From Bacteroides sp. 519 (lineage in GTDB: Bacteria > Bacteroidota > Bacteroidia > Bacteroidales > Bacteroidaceae), in NCBI RefSeq assembly GCF_010500955.1, contig NZ_QVMJ01000004.1:107135-171134 (forward strand): DNA of 64,000 bases, written 5' to 3'. Each line of letters opens with the position of its first letter. Position 1 is the stretch's first letter. The position numbers and the translations under genes were made by a program. Below the pieces are notes generated by a model. It searched no databases. It was not told the origin of the DNA and was given only the letters and a program-made list of their open reading frames with translations. Shown here one piece after another: positions 6,842 to 16,109 of this stretch.

Positions 6842-9007
6842 ATGAAAAGAGGAATAAAAATAAAACAACATGATATAACCGATTGTGGTGCAGCTTGTCT
6901 GGCCTCTGTATGTGCATATTACGGACTTCGGTTTCCAGTTTCCCGAATCCGCCAGTATGCCTTTACCGACCAGAAAGGGACAAACATTTTAGGTTTGGTC
7001 GAGGCCGCCAACAAACTAGGACTGTCGGCCAAGGGAGTACGTGCCAAGTTCGAGGCTCTGAGTGTATGCCCCAAACCCATGATTGCCCATATTATTGTAA
7101 AAGAGCAATTGCAGCACTTTGTTGTAGTATATAAAGTTACTAAAACACATATTACTTATATGGATCCGGGAGACGGACGGATGCACAAAGTAACAAACGA
7201 AGAGTTTGAGAAGATATGGACAGGCGTGCTGTTATTAATGGAGCCCGAAAGCAAATTCAGGAAAGGCAATATGAAGAAAAGCACATTGGGAAAATTCATT
7301 TCGCTACTGGCGCCGCATAAAAGCACAATGTTTCAGGCCCTCTTTGGCGCTCTTATATTCAGTATATTAGGATTATCAACTTCGGTATATGTAGGCAAGA
7401 TAACCGATTATGTTTTGGTTGATAAGAACATAAATTTACTAAACCTGATGGGTATTATTATGGTACTTATCCTGATACTGCGCACTTTTATAGGTTCAAT
7501 GAAAAGTATTCTTGCCCTTAAAACCGGTCAACGCATTGATGCAGCACTGATTTTGGGATACTACAAACATCTGCTTAAGCTACCACAACAGTTTTTCGAT
7601 ACGATGCGTGTTGGTGAAATTATTTCGCGCGTTAACGATGCTGTTAAGATACGGAACTTTATCAACAATGTATCGCTCGATTTAGTTGTTAACGTAATGA
7701 TTCTTGTATTTACCTTTTGCCTGATGTTTGCCTATTCCTGGATTCTGGCATTGGTAACTATTGCAGCAATACCTCTATTTATAGGGATTTACTGGTTGTT
7801 TAATAAGCTGAACCGTAAGTACCAACGTTTAATTATGGAAAGCAGTGCCGATCTGGAATCGCAACTGGTAGAGTCTATCAACTCCATTTCAACAATCAAA
7901 CGTTTTGGTGTTGAAGATTTTTCGAACCTCAAAACAGAAACCCGGTTTGTACATCTGCTTAAAAATACATACCATAGTATTTATGGTGCAATCATGGCAC
8001 AGGGAGGTATACAGTTTATTTCTACTGGTATTACAATAGCAGTGCTGTGGGCAGGTAGTATTTTGGTTATAGATCAAGAACTTACACCGGGTACCTTGAT
8101 GGTATTTTATTCGTTGGTAGGCTATGTGTTATCGCCCATTGGGTCGTTAATAACCTCCAATCAAACCATACAAGATGCACTGATTGCTGCCGACCGTTTG
8201 TTTCAGATTATGGATTTAGAACGGGAAGAAGATGATTCGCAGAAAATAAACCTTGAGGCAGATATGGTAGGCGATATTACGTTCGATAACGTAAAGTTCC
8301 GTTACGGATCGCGCAAACAGGTATTCGATGATTTAAACCTCAAGATACAGAAAGGAAAAACTACTGCTGTTATTGGCGAAAGCGGATCGGGTAAAACCAC
8401 ACTGGTGTCGTTATTGCAACATATTTACCCTATCCAATCCGGACAAATAAGGATTGGCAATTACGACATTGCTCAAATCAGCAACGAAAGTCTTCGTAAA
8501 AGGGTGGGTACAGTTCCGCAACAAATAGAACTGTTTGCCGGAACAATTATCGAGAACATTGCTATTGGTGATTTGCAACCTGATACTAAAAGAGTAATAG
8601 ACCTTGTTGAACAACTGGGATTGAAAGAGTTTGTTGAGAAACTTCCTAAAGGTTATATGACTCATATTGGCGAACATGGAGCATCGTTATCGGGTGGCGA
8701 ACGGCAAAGACTTGCCATTGCCCGTGCATTGTATAAAGAACCCGATATTTTAATATTCGACGAGGCTACTTCGTCGTTAGACTCCATCTCCGAGAAGTTT
8801 GTAAAGCAAACATTGAACACCTTGGCTAAACAAGGAAAAACAATTATTGTGATAGCCCACCGTTTAAGCACTGTGAAAAATGCAGATAGTATAGTAGTAC
8901 TCGAAGAAGGCAAAGTATCCGAAATAGGTACTCACAATGAACTGTGTAAGTCGGGTGGTATGTATAGCAAATTGTGGAATGAACTGATTAATTTTAAATT
9001 ATGTTGA
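6842..9007 (+). CDS. Peptidase-containing ABC transporter (C39 bacteriocin/peptide exporter)
   Basis: This 721-residue protein has the three-part build of a peptidase-containing ABC exporter. Residues 1-140 are a C39 cysteine peptidase with Gln9, Cys15 (DCGAACL), His92 (QHFVVVY) and Asp108 (MDPGDG), the residues that cut leader peptides after double-glycine-type sites. About residues 155-440 form the transmembrane domain. The ATPase domain has Walker A (GESGSGKTT, about 512), signature LSGGERQ (about 616), Walker B (ILIFDEA, about 638) and the H-loop (IAHRLST). All catalytic residues look intact. In known systems such proteins mature and export bacteriocins or signal peptides. No HlyD-type adaptor lies nearby, which is unusual for a Gram-negative exporter. 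The gene overlaps the next one by seven bases, so the two form an operon. Its substrates may be the small peptides at 4.3-5.3 kb, which share its promoter type (inference). Confidence 0.92.
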   Translation: MKRGIKIKQHDITDCGAACLASVCAYYGLRFPVSRIRQYAFTDQKGTNILGLVEAANKLGLSAKGVRAKFEALSVCPKPMIAHIIVKEQLQHFVVVYKVTKTHITYMDPGDGRMHKVTNEEFEKIWTGVLLLMEPESKFRKGNMKKSTLGKFISLLAPHKSTMFQALFGALIFSILGLSTSVYVGKITDYVLVDKNINLLNLMGIIMVLILILRTFIGSMKSILALKTGQRIDAALILGYYKHLLKLPQQFFDTMRVGEIISRVNDAVKIRNFINNVSLDLVVNVMILVFTFCLMFAYSWILALVTIAAIPLFIGIYWLFNKLNRKYQRLIMESSADLESQLVESINSISTIKRFGVEDFSNLKTETRFVHLLKNTYHSIYGAIMAQGGIQFISTGITIAVLWAGSILVIDQELTPGTLMVFYSLVGYVLSPIGSLITSNQTIQDALIAADRLFQIMDLEREEDDSQKINLEADMVGDITFDNVKFRYGSRKQVFDDLNLKIQKGKTTAVIGESGSGKTTLVSLLQHIYPIQSGQIRIGNYDIAQISNESLRKRVGTVPQQIELFAGTIIENIAIGDLQPDTKRVIDLVEQLGLKEFVEKLPKGYMTHIGEHGASLSGGERQRLAIARALYKEPDILIFDEATSSLDSISEKFVKQTLNTLAKQGKTIIVIAHRLSTVKNADSIVVLEEGKVSEIGTHNELCKSGGMYSKLWNELINFKLC

Positions 9008-10224
9008 AGTCTTTTTTTACTATATTAGTTGCTATTTTAGTTAGCCAAACATCTGTTGCACAGAATATTGAGGAGAAAGAATATTCTTTTCTTTTAATGG
9101 ATTCTCCTGCTCGGCTGTTCAGTATGAGGCAATTTGATGAGTCTTCTTTAAGCTTATATCGTTTGGGAATGGAACATTTAAATAAAATAACATCGCGAAA
9201 AATCAGTATGTTAATTCAGGCTGGTGTTTCCGGACTTTTCTTTATTCCATTCACCCATGAAGAAGGACATCGTAGTATACTAACTCATCAGGAAATCGGT
9301 TCAATTTCTAAACCCTATTTCAATAAAAATTTTGCAGCTTATGTCACAGGAGTATCGAATAATGATTTGCTTAATTTGCGAAATAATAACATGCCTGTTT
9401 TTATTCGCTTACATACTGCTGGTTTAGAATCCGATTATGCTATGTTGCAACGAGAAGCTACCTTATTGAACCTTCACAAAGAGAGTAAAGATGTACTATG
9501 GGTTGAATACTTTCTACGGAAAACTTCATTGGTAACCTATTATGCAATGGGACTATTTAAGACTAAATTCGATCTGAAAGAAGAAACAAATGAATTAAAA
9601 CGAGATATTGTTGGACACGATATATATGGTGCTATACGGCACCTCCATCGACCTGATATGGAATTTTCTCGCTATACTGATTACAAAGATCTTACTAAGG
9701 AAGAAAAAAGATTTGCAAAGAGAGTGGGTTGGCGCTCATTGTTAAATTTAATCGACCCACTTATTATTGGAAAAACTGGATTTTCTCTACAAAATGGCTC
9801 TACAATGAATTTTGCTTTTGGTTATGGCATGGTTCCTTTTGGTGATTATATTGATGAGCATATTTGGATAAATACACAAAAAATCAAAACGCATATATAC
9901 ATTAGACAATTTGAAAATCACAGCACTTGGTTTCCTGCTATTGGTGCAAACTTTCCAGAAATAAAAATACATTCCAATATAATTGCAAATCTAGGTATAC
10001 ATGGATGGCAACAACCACAAAATATGGAGTTTATACAAAGCAAAGGCAAATGGGGTGGTGCTGTTGATATATTGGTGAAATATAGATTCTCTCTTATAAG
10101 TAGTAAATTGAAAGGAATATCAGCAAATATTGGAACAACATTCAAAACCGAAGGTTTCTTACTTGAAGAAATGAATCTGGATAAACATATAGGCATACGG
10201 TTAGGTACTAGTTTGTGGTTCTAA
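9001..10224 (+). CDS. Secreted HEXXH protein coupled to the exporter
   Basis: This 407-residue protein starts with a signal peptide (cleavage likely after SVAQ, about residue 20). Residues 86-90 read HEEGH, a zinc-metallopeptidase motif (HEXXH) just after a hydrophobic stretch (SGLFFIPF). The C-terminal half has alternating aromatic and polar strands and ends GTSLWF, with a final Phe as in outer-membrane beta-barrels. The start overlaps the exporter gene by seven bases, so it is co-expressed and may act on, or help release, the exported product. I do not recognise a named family. The HEXXH could be coincidental, since the third zinc ligand cannot be identified by eye. It ends nine bases before the convergent CPBP gene. 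Confidence 0.7.
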   Translation: MLKSFFTILVAILVSQTSVAQNIEEKEYSFLLMDSPARLFSMRQFDESSLSLYRLGMEHLNKITSRKISMLIQAGVSGLFFIPFTHEEGHRSILTHQEIGSISKPYFNKNFAAYVTGVSNNDLLNLRNNNMPVFIRLHTAGLESDYAMLQREATLLNLHKESKDVLWVEYFLRKTSLVTYYAMGLFKTKFDLKEETNELKRDIVGHDIYGAIRHLHRPDMEFSRYTDYKDLTKEEKRFAKRVGWRSLLNLIDPLIIGKTGFSLQNGSTMNFAFGYGMVPFGDYIDEHIWINTQKIKTHIYIRQFENHSTWFPAIGANFPEIKIHSNIIANLGIHGWQQPQNMEFIQSKGKWGGAVDILVKYRFSLISSKLKGISANIGTTFKTEGFLLEEMNLDKHIGIRLGTSLWF

Positions 10225-10233
10225 TTATACTGA

Positions 10234-10932
10234 TCAGCTATGGACCAGATAGAAAAGAAAATTTATTCCACAGTGCCAGATAACCCCATATATAAAACCT
10301 GCTTTGAAACGCAGGTAAGAGGCGCATATTGATAAAAACAGGACAGGCAACAGATTTAATATACAGATGAATAAGGTTCTTATTTCTAAAAATGCAAAGT
10401 TCGACAAATGAAGGAGTAAAAATATGATGTTGCTACAATAAAACACATGTTTTGTGTAGTGAATTCTAAAAGAATTAATCTTCGATTCATTTAAAGTAAC
10501 TGCAATAATTAGACAGATTAAGAGTACTAGTGTGAGTATGAAAAATAAGAATGACCAACCAAAGAGAAATTGAAAACAACAATAAACAATTCCACAAAAT
10601 GATGCTGTTATCAAGTTGCTTCTTTTTATAATCAAAGGGAGTCTGAACATTAATTCTTCAAATAGCGGTCCGATAATCACTAAAACGCAAAAAGCGTATT
10701 GTCCATATATAGATACTATGTTTTGCATACTCCCACCCCCATATGGTGGAAGTTCGAATCCTATTTTTCTAAAAAATAAAATAAGTATCGAGATAGGAAT
10801 ATATAGTGTTAGTAATAGAAGATAAATCAATATGGCTTTACCAAAAACAGAAATGCCATCTTTAAGAGATACAATAGGTTTGATCTCTTGAGGATGGCTA
10901 AATAGATTATATAAATCTTTGAAGATTTCCAT
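10234..10932 (-). CDS. CPBP-family intramembrane glutamic protease
   Basis: This multi-helix membrane protein carries the three CPBP (CAAX protease and bacteriocin-processing) motifs: FEELMFR (EExxxR), LLLHLSNF and WHCGINF (HxxxN type). The family cleaves substrates inside the membrane and includes prenyl-protein proteases and bacteriocin self-immunity proteins. The ATG at 10932 (MEIFKDLYNLF) was chosen because a TACATTTG box lies just before it. An upstream ATG at 11043 would add 37 residues with little protein character. It converges on the exporter operon, so an immunity or processing role there is possible but unproven. Confidence 0.8.
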   Translation of the reverse strand: MEIFKDLYNLFSHPQEIKPIVSLKDGISVFGKAILIYLLLLTLYIPISILILFFRKIGFELPPYGGGSMQNIVSIYGQYAFCVLVIIGPLFEELMFRLPLIIKRSNLITASFCGIVYCCFQFLFGWSFLFFILTLVLLICLIIAVTLNESKINSFRIHYTKHVFYCSNIIFLLLHLSNFAFLEIRTLFICILNLLPVLFLSICASYLRFKAGFIYGVIWHCGINFLFYLVHS

Positions 10933-10936
10933 GTTA

Positions 10937-10944
10937 CAAATGTA
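10937..10944 (-). promoter_or_regulatory. -7 box TACATTTG before the CPBP gene
   Basis: TACATTTG on the minus strand ends four bases before the ATG at 10932. Such spacing would give a leaderless or nearly leaderless mRNA. The identical box precedes both kinase genes at similar distance. Confidence 0.35.
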
Positions 10945-11074
10945 TGCAACTTCCATGAAGTATAATGCATGGAAGAGAAATATATTGAAACGAATCTCCA
11001 TGTTTCTGTGTTTAAAAATACGCCGCAGGGCAAATTTGTTCAACGAAGATTGGGAAAAATTGGTTAGTTGGCGT

Positions 11075-11082
11075 TATCTTTG
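11075..11082 (+). promoter_or_regulatory. -7 box TATCTTTG of upp
   Basis: TATCTTTG matches the Bacteroidetes -7 consensus. A TTGG at about 11050 lies roughly 21 bp upstream, as expected for the -33 element. The leader to the upp ATG is about 20 bases. Confidence 0.55.
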
Positions 11083-11108
11083 CAATTTATAACCCGCAAC
11101 TTAAAAAT

Positions 11109-11762
11109 ATGAAAGTAATAAATCTCAGTGAAAACAATTCAGTGCTAAATCAATATATAGCCGAAATCAGAGACGTAAATATACAGACAGATCGTTTAAG
11201 ATTCAGGCGTAACATTGAGCGTATTGGCGAAATCATGGCTTACGAGATAAGTAAAACCCTCAACTATGCCAACAAAGAAGTTCAAACTCCTCTTGGGATT
11301 GCTCCAGCCAGTATTGCTACCAATCAGCTTGTTATCAGTACTATTTTGCGGGCTGGGATTCCGTTCCATCAGGGTTTCTTAAGTTATTTCGATTATGCCG
11401 AAAATGCTTTTGTTTCGGCTTACCGCAAATACAAAGACACGTTGAAGTTCGATATTCATATTGAGTACATTGCTTCTCCGCGAATAGATAACAAAACATT
11501 AATTATTACCGACCCAATGCTTGCCACAGGCGGATCAATGGAGCTTACTTATCAGGCAATGCTTACCAAAGGTAATCCGGCAGAGATTCATGTGGCTTCG
11601 GTTATTGCAAGTAAGCAGGCTATTGAGCATGTTATGAAGAAATTACCTGCCGATAAAACTACAATATGGTGTGCAGCTGTTGATCCGGAAATAGACAGTC
11701 ATTCGTATATTGTTCCCGGTCTTGGCGATGCAGGAGATTTGGCCTACGGCGAAAAAGAATAA
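11109..11762 (+). CDS. upp: Uracil phosphoribosyltransferase
   Basis: This cytoplasmic enzyme makes UMP from uracil and PRPP in pyrimidine salvage. The 217-residue protein has the PRPP-binding loop ITDPMLATGGSM and the family sequence STILRAGIPFHQGFL. The C-terminal uracil-binding part (PGLGDAGDLAYGE) is intact. The length is normal. It is a single gene with its own promoter and is followed at once by a 22-bp tandem array. Confidence 0.9.
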   Translation: MKVINLSENNSVLNQYIAEIRDVNIQTDRLRFRRNIERIGEIMAYEISKTLNYANKEVQTPLGIAPASIATNQLVISTILRAGIPFHQGFLSYFDYAENAFVSAYRKYKDTLKFDIHIEYIASPRIDNKTLIITDPMLATGGSMELTYQAMLTKGNPAEIHVASVIASKQAIEHVMKKLPADKTTIWCAAVDPEIDSHSYIVPGLGDAGDLAYGEKE

Positions 11763-11767
11763 TTTAT

Positions 11768-11866
11768 CCCGGTAGCATGAGGCCTTTGCCCCGGTAGGAT
11801 AAAGGCTTCATCCCGGTAGGAGAAACCGTTTATCCCGGTAGGACAAAGCCATTGTCCCGGTAGGAT
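11768..11866. repeat. Tandem array, CCCGGTAG every 22 bp, running into tatD
   Basis: CCCGGTAG starts at 11768, 11790, 11812, 11834 and 11856, exactly 22 bp apart. The bases between vary, with GGATAAA or GGACAAA often following. The array fills the gap between the convergent upp and tatD genes, and its last two units encode the C-terminal end of TatD (YRDNGFVLPG). Confidence 0.85.
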
Positions 11867-12486
11867 AAAATGTTTCGAATGTTACTTTGCACTTTTTTTA
11901 TCAAATCCTCTACATCCATTCTCAAACAAATTGCTGCGCGTTGGTATAACACATGAATATCAACCTCACTTTCATCTGTTTCTATAAACAACCTATCTAA
12001 AGGAGTGCCCTTTAAGCTTTCCTCCTGATACTTCTCTCCAAAAGATAAATAAAACCCATGATCCAATAGCTGTTTGGCTAACTCTTTTTTTCCACGGAAA
12101 CCATGTATAACCCAGGCAACAACAGGATTGAGTTCCTTTTTATAGCGAATAATCTCATTAAACGATTTTACACAATGTATAATCAGCGGTTTGTTTAGTT
12201 GGGATGCTATCTCTGCTTGTTTCAGGAATGCCTCTTCCTGAAGTTTCCAATCGGCAGTGGTTAGTTTATCAAGGCCGGATTCGCCTATAGCCAGCACTTG
12301 CGGTTGAGATACAAGTTTCTTAAACTCTTCCCAGTTCTTGCTTTTATCGCCGGAAAGATACCAGGGATGAAAACCAACAGAGCAATAACCTTTAAAATGG
12401 GGAGATAAATCCCACGGCATACAGTTTAGTATGGCTTCGTGAGGGTTGTTGTATAAACGATGGGTATGTATATCCAGCAGTTCCAT
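11830..12486 (-). CDS. TatD-family metal-dependent hydrolase
   Basis: This protein belongs to the TatD family of metal-dependent hydrolases (putative 3'-5' DNase). Visible metal-site motifs are DIHTHR near the N-terminus, GESGLD, IHCVKS and ETDES. At about 218 residues from the ATG at 12486 (MELLDIHTHR) it is a little short for the family (about 255). A start at 12537 would overlap yidD and adds residues that read as shadow sequence. The stop and last codons lie inside the 22-bp array, so the C-terminus appears to be repeat-derived. It follows yidD by eight bases. Confidence 0.8.
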   Translation of the reverse strand: MELLDIHTHRLYNNPHEAILNCMPWDLSPHFKGYCSVGFHPWYLSGDKSKNWEEFKKLVSQPQVLAIGESGLDKLTTADWKLQEEAFLKQAEIASQLNKPLIIHCVKSFNEIIRYKKELNPVVAWVIHGFRGKKELAKQLLDHGFYLSFGEKYQEESLKGTPLDRLFIETDESEVDIHVLYQRAAICLRMDVEDLIKKVQSNIRNILSYRDNGFVLPG

Positions 12487-12494
12487 AGCACCAA

Positions 12495-12716
12495 TCAGGG
12501 AACAGGATCGTATCCGGAGCCACCCCAGGGATGGCATCGTAGTAGTCTTCTTACAGTGAGATAGAACCCTTTAAACGGGCCATGCTTTTTGATTGCTTCG
12601 ACAGCGTATTGTGAACAGGTTGGAGTAAAGCGGCAGGAAGGACCGAGCATTGGAGATATGAATGACCGGTAGAAATAAATCGGCAACAGTAATATATACG
12701 ATAGTATTTTTTTCAT
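12495..12716 (-). CDS. yidD: Membrane protein insertion efficiency factor YidD
   Basis: This small (73-residue) protein has a membrane-associated N-terminal helix and the conserved core [17 protein letters not shown] followed by [18 protein letters not shown]. YidD helps the YidC insertase. The start codon overlaps the end of rnpA by four bases (ATGA), the usual arrangement in bacteria. Confidence 0.92.
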   Translation of the reverse strand: MKKILSYILLLPIYFYRSFISPMLGPSCRFTPTCSQYAVEAIKKHGPFKGFYLTVRRLLRCHPWGGSGYDPVP

Positions 12717-13096
12717 TCCAGCTTCTCTCCTATCTTGGCTAAAGCAATCTTCATTTTCTCTTCAATAACCGACGAATCAAACTCTTCAGCCGACAAGTAG
12801 ATGAATGCCATAGCTATACCAAATTCATATTGATTTAAAACGTCTAGCAGTGCATATTTGTTCTTCCGGTAGGCTTCACGGATCTGCCGCTTTATGCGGT
12901 TTCGCTTTACTGCCCGTTTAAATCTTTTCTTTGGTACACTTATCAGTATGGATGCTGGGATTTCCTGTTTCTCTACCTGCATAAATACAACCCTGATAGG
13001 ATAAATGGAGAAAGATTTAGATCCTCCTTCAAACATTTTATCAATCAGTAGTTTACTTGAGATGCGTTCGCTTTTATGAAGAGTGTATATTTTCAA
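12713..13096 (-). CDS. rnpA: Ribonuclease P protein component
   Basis: This protein subunit of RNase P binds the catalytic RNA and the 5' leader of pre-tRNA. The 127-residue protein has the basic signature [18 protein letters not shown] at its centre, as expected. It is translationally coupled to yidD. The start at 13096 lies directly next to the AT-rich repeat at 13099-13255. Confidence 0.9.
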   Translation of the reverse strand: MKIYTLHKSERISSKLLIDKMFEGGSKSFSIYPIRVVFMQVEKQEIPASILISVPKKRFKRAVKRNRIKRQIREAYRKNKYALLDVLNQYEFGIAMAFIYLSAEEFDSSVIEEKMKIALAKIGEKLE

Positions 13097-13098
13097 TA

Positions 13099-13255
13099 GT
13101 TGGTAAAGTTAATAAAGCACGTAAAGTTAATAAAGTTATAAAGCATGTTAAGTTAATAAAGCATGTTAAGTTATTAATAAACAAAGGAGATAAAATAGAA
13201 AAACATTTACTTTATCTCCTTTACCTCCTTTATTTACTTTATCTTCTTTACTTAT
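13099..13255. repeat. AT-rich hairpin of AAAGTTAATAAAG words
   Basis: The left part repeats words such as GTAAAGTTAATAAAG and GCATGTTAAG. The right part repeats CTTTATTTAC and CTCCTTTA. A clear stem AAAGGAGATAAA (about 13185) / TTTATCTCCTTT (about 13213) forms the centre. It fills the gap between hemD and rnpA and reaches the stop codon of hemD at 13248. Confidence 0.65.
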
Positions 13256-13994
13256 TATGTTCTTTAATAAACATTTCCAAAGCGGCCGTCATTGACGGAG
13301 CTTTCACGGTAGGAGCTTCAAGATCTAACCGAAGTCCGGCATCGCGTACGGCCTGTGCAGTGGTTGTTCCAAATGTTCCGATCTTGATATCTTTCTGGTC
13401 GAAGTTCGGGAAATTTTTCTGCAACGAAGTAACTCCTGCCGGGCTAAAGAACAATAACATATCATAGTCAAAGTCTTCACCATCGGTAAAATCGTTACTT
13501 ACAGTGCGATACATAACTGCTTCTGTATGCTTAACCTTCAGTTTGTCGAGCATGTTTTTTATATCATCCGTGTGCACATCAGACATTGGTGTGAGATACT
13601 TCTCGCCATTATGTTTGGTAATAGAAGGTATAAGGTCTTCTATTTTTCCGGTAGAACCAAAGAAGATCTTACGTTTTCGGTATTGCACGTATTTTTGAAT
13701 ATATAAGGCTACGGCTTCGGTTACACAGAAATATTTCATTGTTTCAGGAATCGATACTCTCAACTCCTGGCATAATCCAAAGAAATGATCAATGGCATGG
13801 CGGGATGTAAAAATGATGGCAGTATATTCGGGAATCGACACTTTTTGTTGTCTAAACTCCTTTGCGGTTACACCTTCGACCTTAATGAATGGGCGGAAAT
13901 TTATCTTTACGCCATACTTCTCCGCAATATCGTAGTAGGGAGATTTCTCAGAAGCAGGTTTGGGCTGAGAAACAAGTACTTTTTTAATCTTCAA
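13248..13994 (-). CDS. hemD: Uroporphyrinogen-III synthase
   Basis: This enzyme cyclises hydroxymethylbilane to uroporphyrinogen III in tetrapyrrole synthesis. The 248-residue protein has the two-lobed HemD pattern. KKVLVSQPKP opens lobe one, FTSRHAIDHFF lies in its middle, and LLFFSPAGVTSLQKNFP with KIGTFGTTTAQAVRDAGLRL lies in the second lobe. HemD is poorly conserved, so the call rests on these segments and on the DUF4271 gene four bases upstream, a usual Bacteroidetes partner. Confidence 0.85.
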   Translation of the reverse strand: MKIKKVLVSQPKPASEKSPYYDIAEKYGVKINFRPFIKVEGVTAKEFRQQKVSIPEYTAIIFTSRHAIDHFFGLCQELRVSIPETMKYFCVTEAVALYIQKYVQYRKRKIFFGSTGKIEDLIPSITKHNGEKYLTPMSDVHTDDIKNMLDKLKVKHTEAVMYRTVSNDFTDGEDFDYDMLLFFSPAGVTSLQKNFPNFDQKDIKIGTFGTTTAQAVRDAGLRLDLEAPTVKAPSMTAALEMFIKEHNK

Positions 13995-13998
13995 CGTC

Positions 13999-14697
13999 TT
14001 AAAATTTTATAAGCAACAAACTATTGATATTCACCAACACCCTATAGTATATAAAACAGGGCATGATTTCAAGGGCACAAAAGTACAAAATTAAAAGGGA
14101 AAGCCCATAAATATTATTGAAAAAAAACTTTATCCACTTGTATAGCATCAATAATTTAGCGATTATTAAAATAACAAAGCCAAACGTTAGCATTATTTCA
14201 ATGTCAAAATTGAAGTAAACAAGGAGCAAAACATACGGAAAAAGTATAAATCCGGCGTAGTAAACAAGTGTAAAATAAGCTTCTAGCCACAATGTTGTTG
14301 CATTTTTACCGAAGAAAACCCAACCTAAAAATGCATATATTGTTCGCTTCAAAAACACATAAACAAGGAATAATCCGGCATATACTCCAATTGGTAAATA
14401 CGATGGAATTCCTTGTGCAAAATCCGGACATTTAAAGTTGAAGTAGCTCAAAAAAACGATCCCGATAAGCAACGACGTTTGCAGTATTACGACTAAAGAA
14501 AAGTATCTGTTTACCGAGGTAGATGCACCAAAAAGATTGGCTCGTTCTTTGTGCTGAATAAAAATACGGGCTTGTTGTAGCAGGTATTTTTTATTGCCGG
14601 CAAATATAAAAGATAACAAGAAAAAGCAAACCAGAATGATAGCCGAAACCAGATCATCCGATTTTAATGAATATGGTATGGGCATGTCTGGGTTCAT
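13999..14697 (-). CDS. DUF4271 membrane protein
   Basis: This integral membrane protein (232 residues) has a hydrophobic helix near residues 15-35 and about five further helices. It fits the DUF4271 family, which is restricted to Bacteroidetes and is commonly found next to hemD. Its function is unknown. It is the first gene of a unit running through hemD, perhaps to rnpA-yidD-tatD. Confidence 0.75.
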   Translation of the reverse strand: MNPDMPIPYSLKSDDLVSAIILVCFFLLSFIFAGNKKYLLQQARIFIQHKERANLFGASTSVNRYFSLVVILQTSLLIGIVFLSYFNFKCPDFAQGIPSYLPIGVYAGLFLVYVFLKRTIYAFLGWVFFGKNATTLWLEAYFTLVYYAGFILFPYVLLLVYFNFDIEIMLTFGFVILIIAKLLMLYKWIKFFFNNIYGLSLLILYFCALEIMPCFIYYRVLVNINSLLLIKF

Positions 14698-14738
14698 ATT
14701 GCAGCAAACTTACGTATGGATATATTGTTCATTTCTCT

Positions 14739-14820
14739 TAAGTAGTAAGAATATAGAATTAAGTAGTAAGAATCCATGCGGTATTATTCTTACTACTTAC
14801 TCCTATATTCTAAATTCTAT
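14739..14820. repeat. Word-repeat hairpin, AAGTAGTAAGAAT arms, CCATGCGG apex
   Basis: Left arm words (AAGTAGTAAGAAT, ATAGAATT) at 14739-14773 pair with ATTCTTACTACTTACT and TATTCTAAATTCTAT at 14786-14820. The apex at 14774-14781 is CCATGCGG. The right arm contains the metK stop codon (14817-14819). It fills the gap between metK and the DUF4271 gene. Confidence 0.8.
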
Positions 14821-16109
14821 AAACCAAACGCTTCCTTTACCTTTTCCACATAGTCCAGTTTTTCCCATGTAAACAGTTCTACTTCAACAATCTTTTCGGG
14901 TTGATAGCGTGAGCAGAATCGTTTGGTAACTGTTTGTGGCTGACGGCCCATGTGTCCGTAAGCAGCGGTTTCACTATAGATAGGGTTACGAAGCTTTAAA
15001 CGGTCTTCGATTGCTTTGGGACGAAGGTCGAATAGTTCATCTATCTTCTGTGCAATTTCTCCATCGGTCATGTTTACATGGCTCCGTCCGAAGGTATTAA
15101 CAAAGATATTGATTGGACGGGCAACACCGATAGCGTACGATACCTGTACCAGCATTTCGTCGGCAACCCCGGCAGCTACCAGGTTCTTGGCGATGTGGCG
15201 TACAGCATACGCAGCGCTGCGGTCTACCTTGCTGGGGTCTTTCCCCGAGAAAGCACCACCACCATGAGCACCTTTACCGCCATACGTATCGACAATAATT
15301 TTACGACCTGTTAAGCCTGTATCCCCGTGAGGGCCACCAATAACAAACTTACCAGTAGGGTTTACATGATAAGTAATATTGGTATCGAACAATGCCAACA
15401 CTTCCGGATGAGTGATTGATGCAATAACCCTTGGCATTAATATTTCAATAACATCTTTGCGGATGGTTGCAAGCATTTCTTCATCGGCTTTCAGCTGGGC
15501 CTCCAAAGAACAATCTACTGGCCCAATAAAATCATCGTGTTGGGTTGATACTACAATTGTATCAATGCGCACGGGTTTACCGTTATCATCGTATTCAATA
15601 GTTACCTGGCTTTTTGCATCAGGCCGCAGATACGTCATTTGTGTACCTTCGCGACGTATGTCGGCCAGTACCAGCAATATGCGGTGCGACAAATCCAGCG
15701 AAAGGGGCATGTAGTTCTCAGTTTCGTTTGTAGCATAGCCAAACATCATTCCCTGGTCGCCTGCCCCTTGATTCATTGGGTCCTGACGTTCAACTCCCCG
15801 GTTGATGTCGGCACTTTGCTCATGTATGGCCGAAAATACGCCACAAGAATTTCCTTCGAACATGTATTCGCCTTTTGTATAGCCAATACGGTTAATTACC
15901 TGCCGTGCGGTTTCTTGTAAATCAACGTAGGCTTCGGATTTCACTTCTCCTGCAAGCACTACCTGTCCGGTAGTTACCAACGTTTCGCAAGCTACTTTCG
16001 AACTGGGATCATACGCCAGTAGTTCGTCAAGTATAGCGTCTGATATTTGATCAGCCACTTTGTCGGGGTGCCCTTCAGACACCGATTCGGATGTGAATAA
16101 ATAACTCAT
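14817..16109 (-). CDS. metK: S-adenosylmethionine synthase
   Basis: MetK makes SAM from methionine and ATP. The 430-residue protein has the family motifs [10 protein letters not shown] at the start, [12 protein letters not shown] in the middle and [20 protein letters not shown], with the phosphate-binding lysines. Length is normal for Bacteroidetes MetK, which carry an insertion compared with E. coli. A leader of roughly 140 bases separates the -7 box from the ATG. Confidence 0.96.
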   Translation of the reverse strand: MSYLFTSESVSEGHPDKVADQISDAILDELLAYDPSSKVACETLVTTGQVVLAGEVKSEAYVDLQETARQVINRIGYTKGEYMFEGNSCGVFSAIHEQSADINRGVERQDPMNQGAGDQGMMFGYATNETENYMPLSLDLSHRILLVLADIRREGTQMTYLRPDAKSQVTIEYDDNGKPVRIDTIVVSTQHDDFIGPVDCSLEAQLKADEEMLATIRKDVIEILMPRVIASITHPEVLALFDTNITYHVNPTGKFVIGGPHGDTGLTGRKIIVDTYGGKGAHGGGAFSGKDPSKVDRSAAYAVRHIAKNLVAAGVADEMLVQVSYAIGVARPINIFVNTFGRSHVNMTDGEIAQKIDELFDLRPKAIEDRLKLRNPIYSETAAYGHMGRQPQTVTKRFCSRYQPEKIVEVELFTWEKLDYVEKVKEAFGL

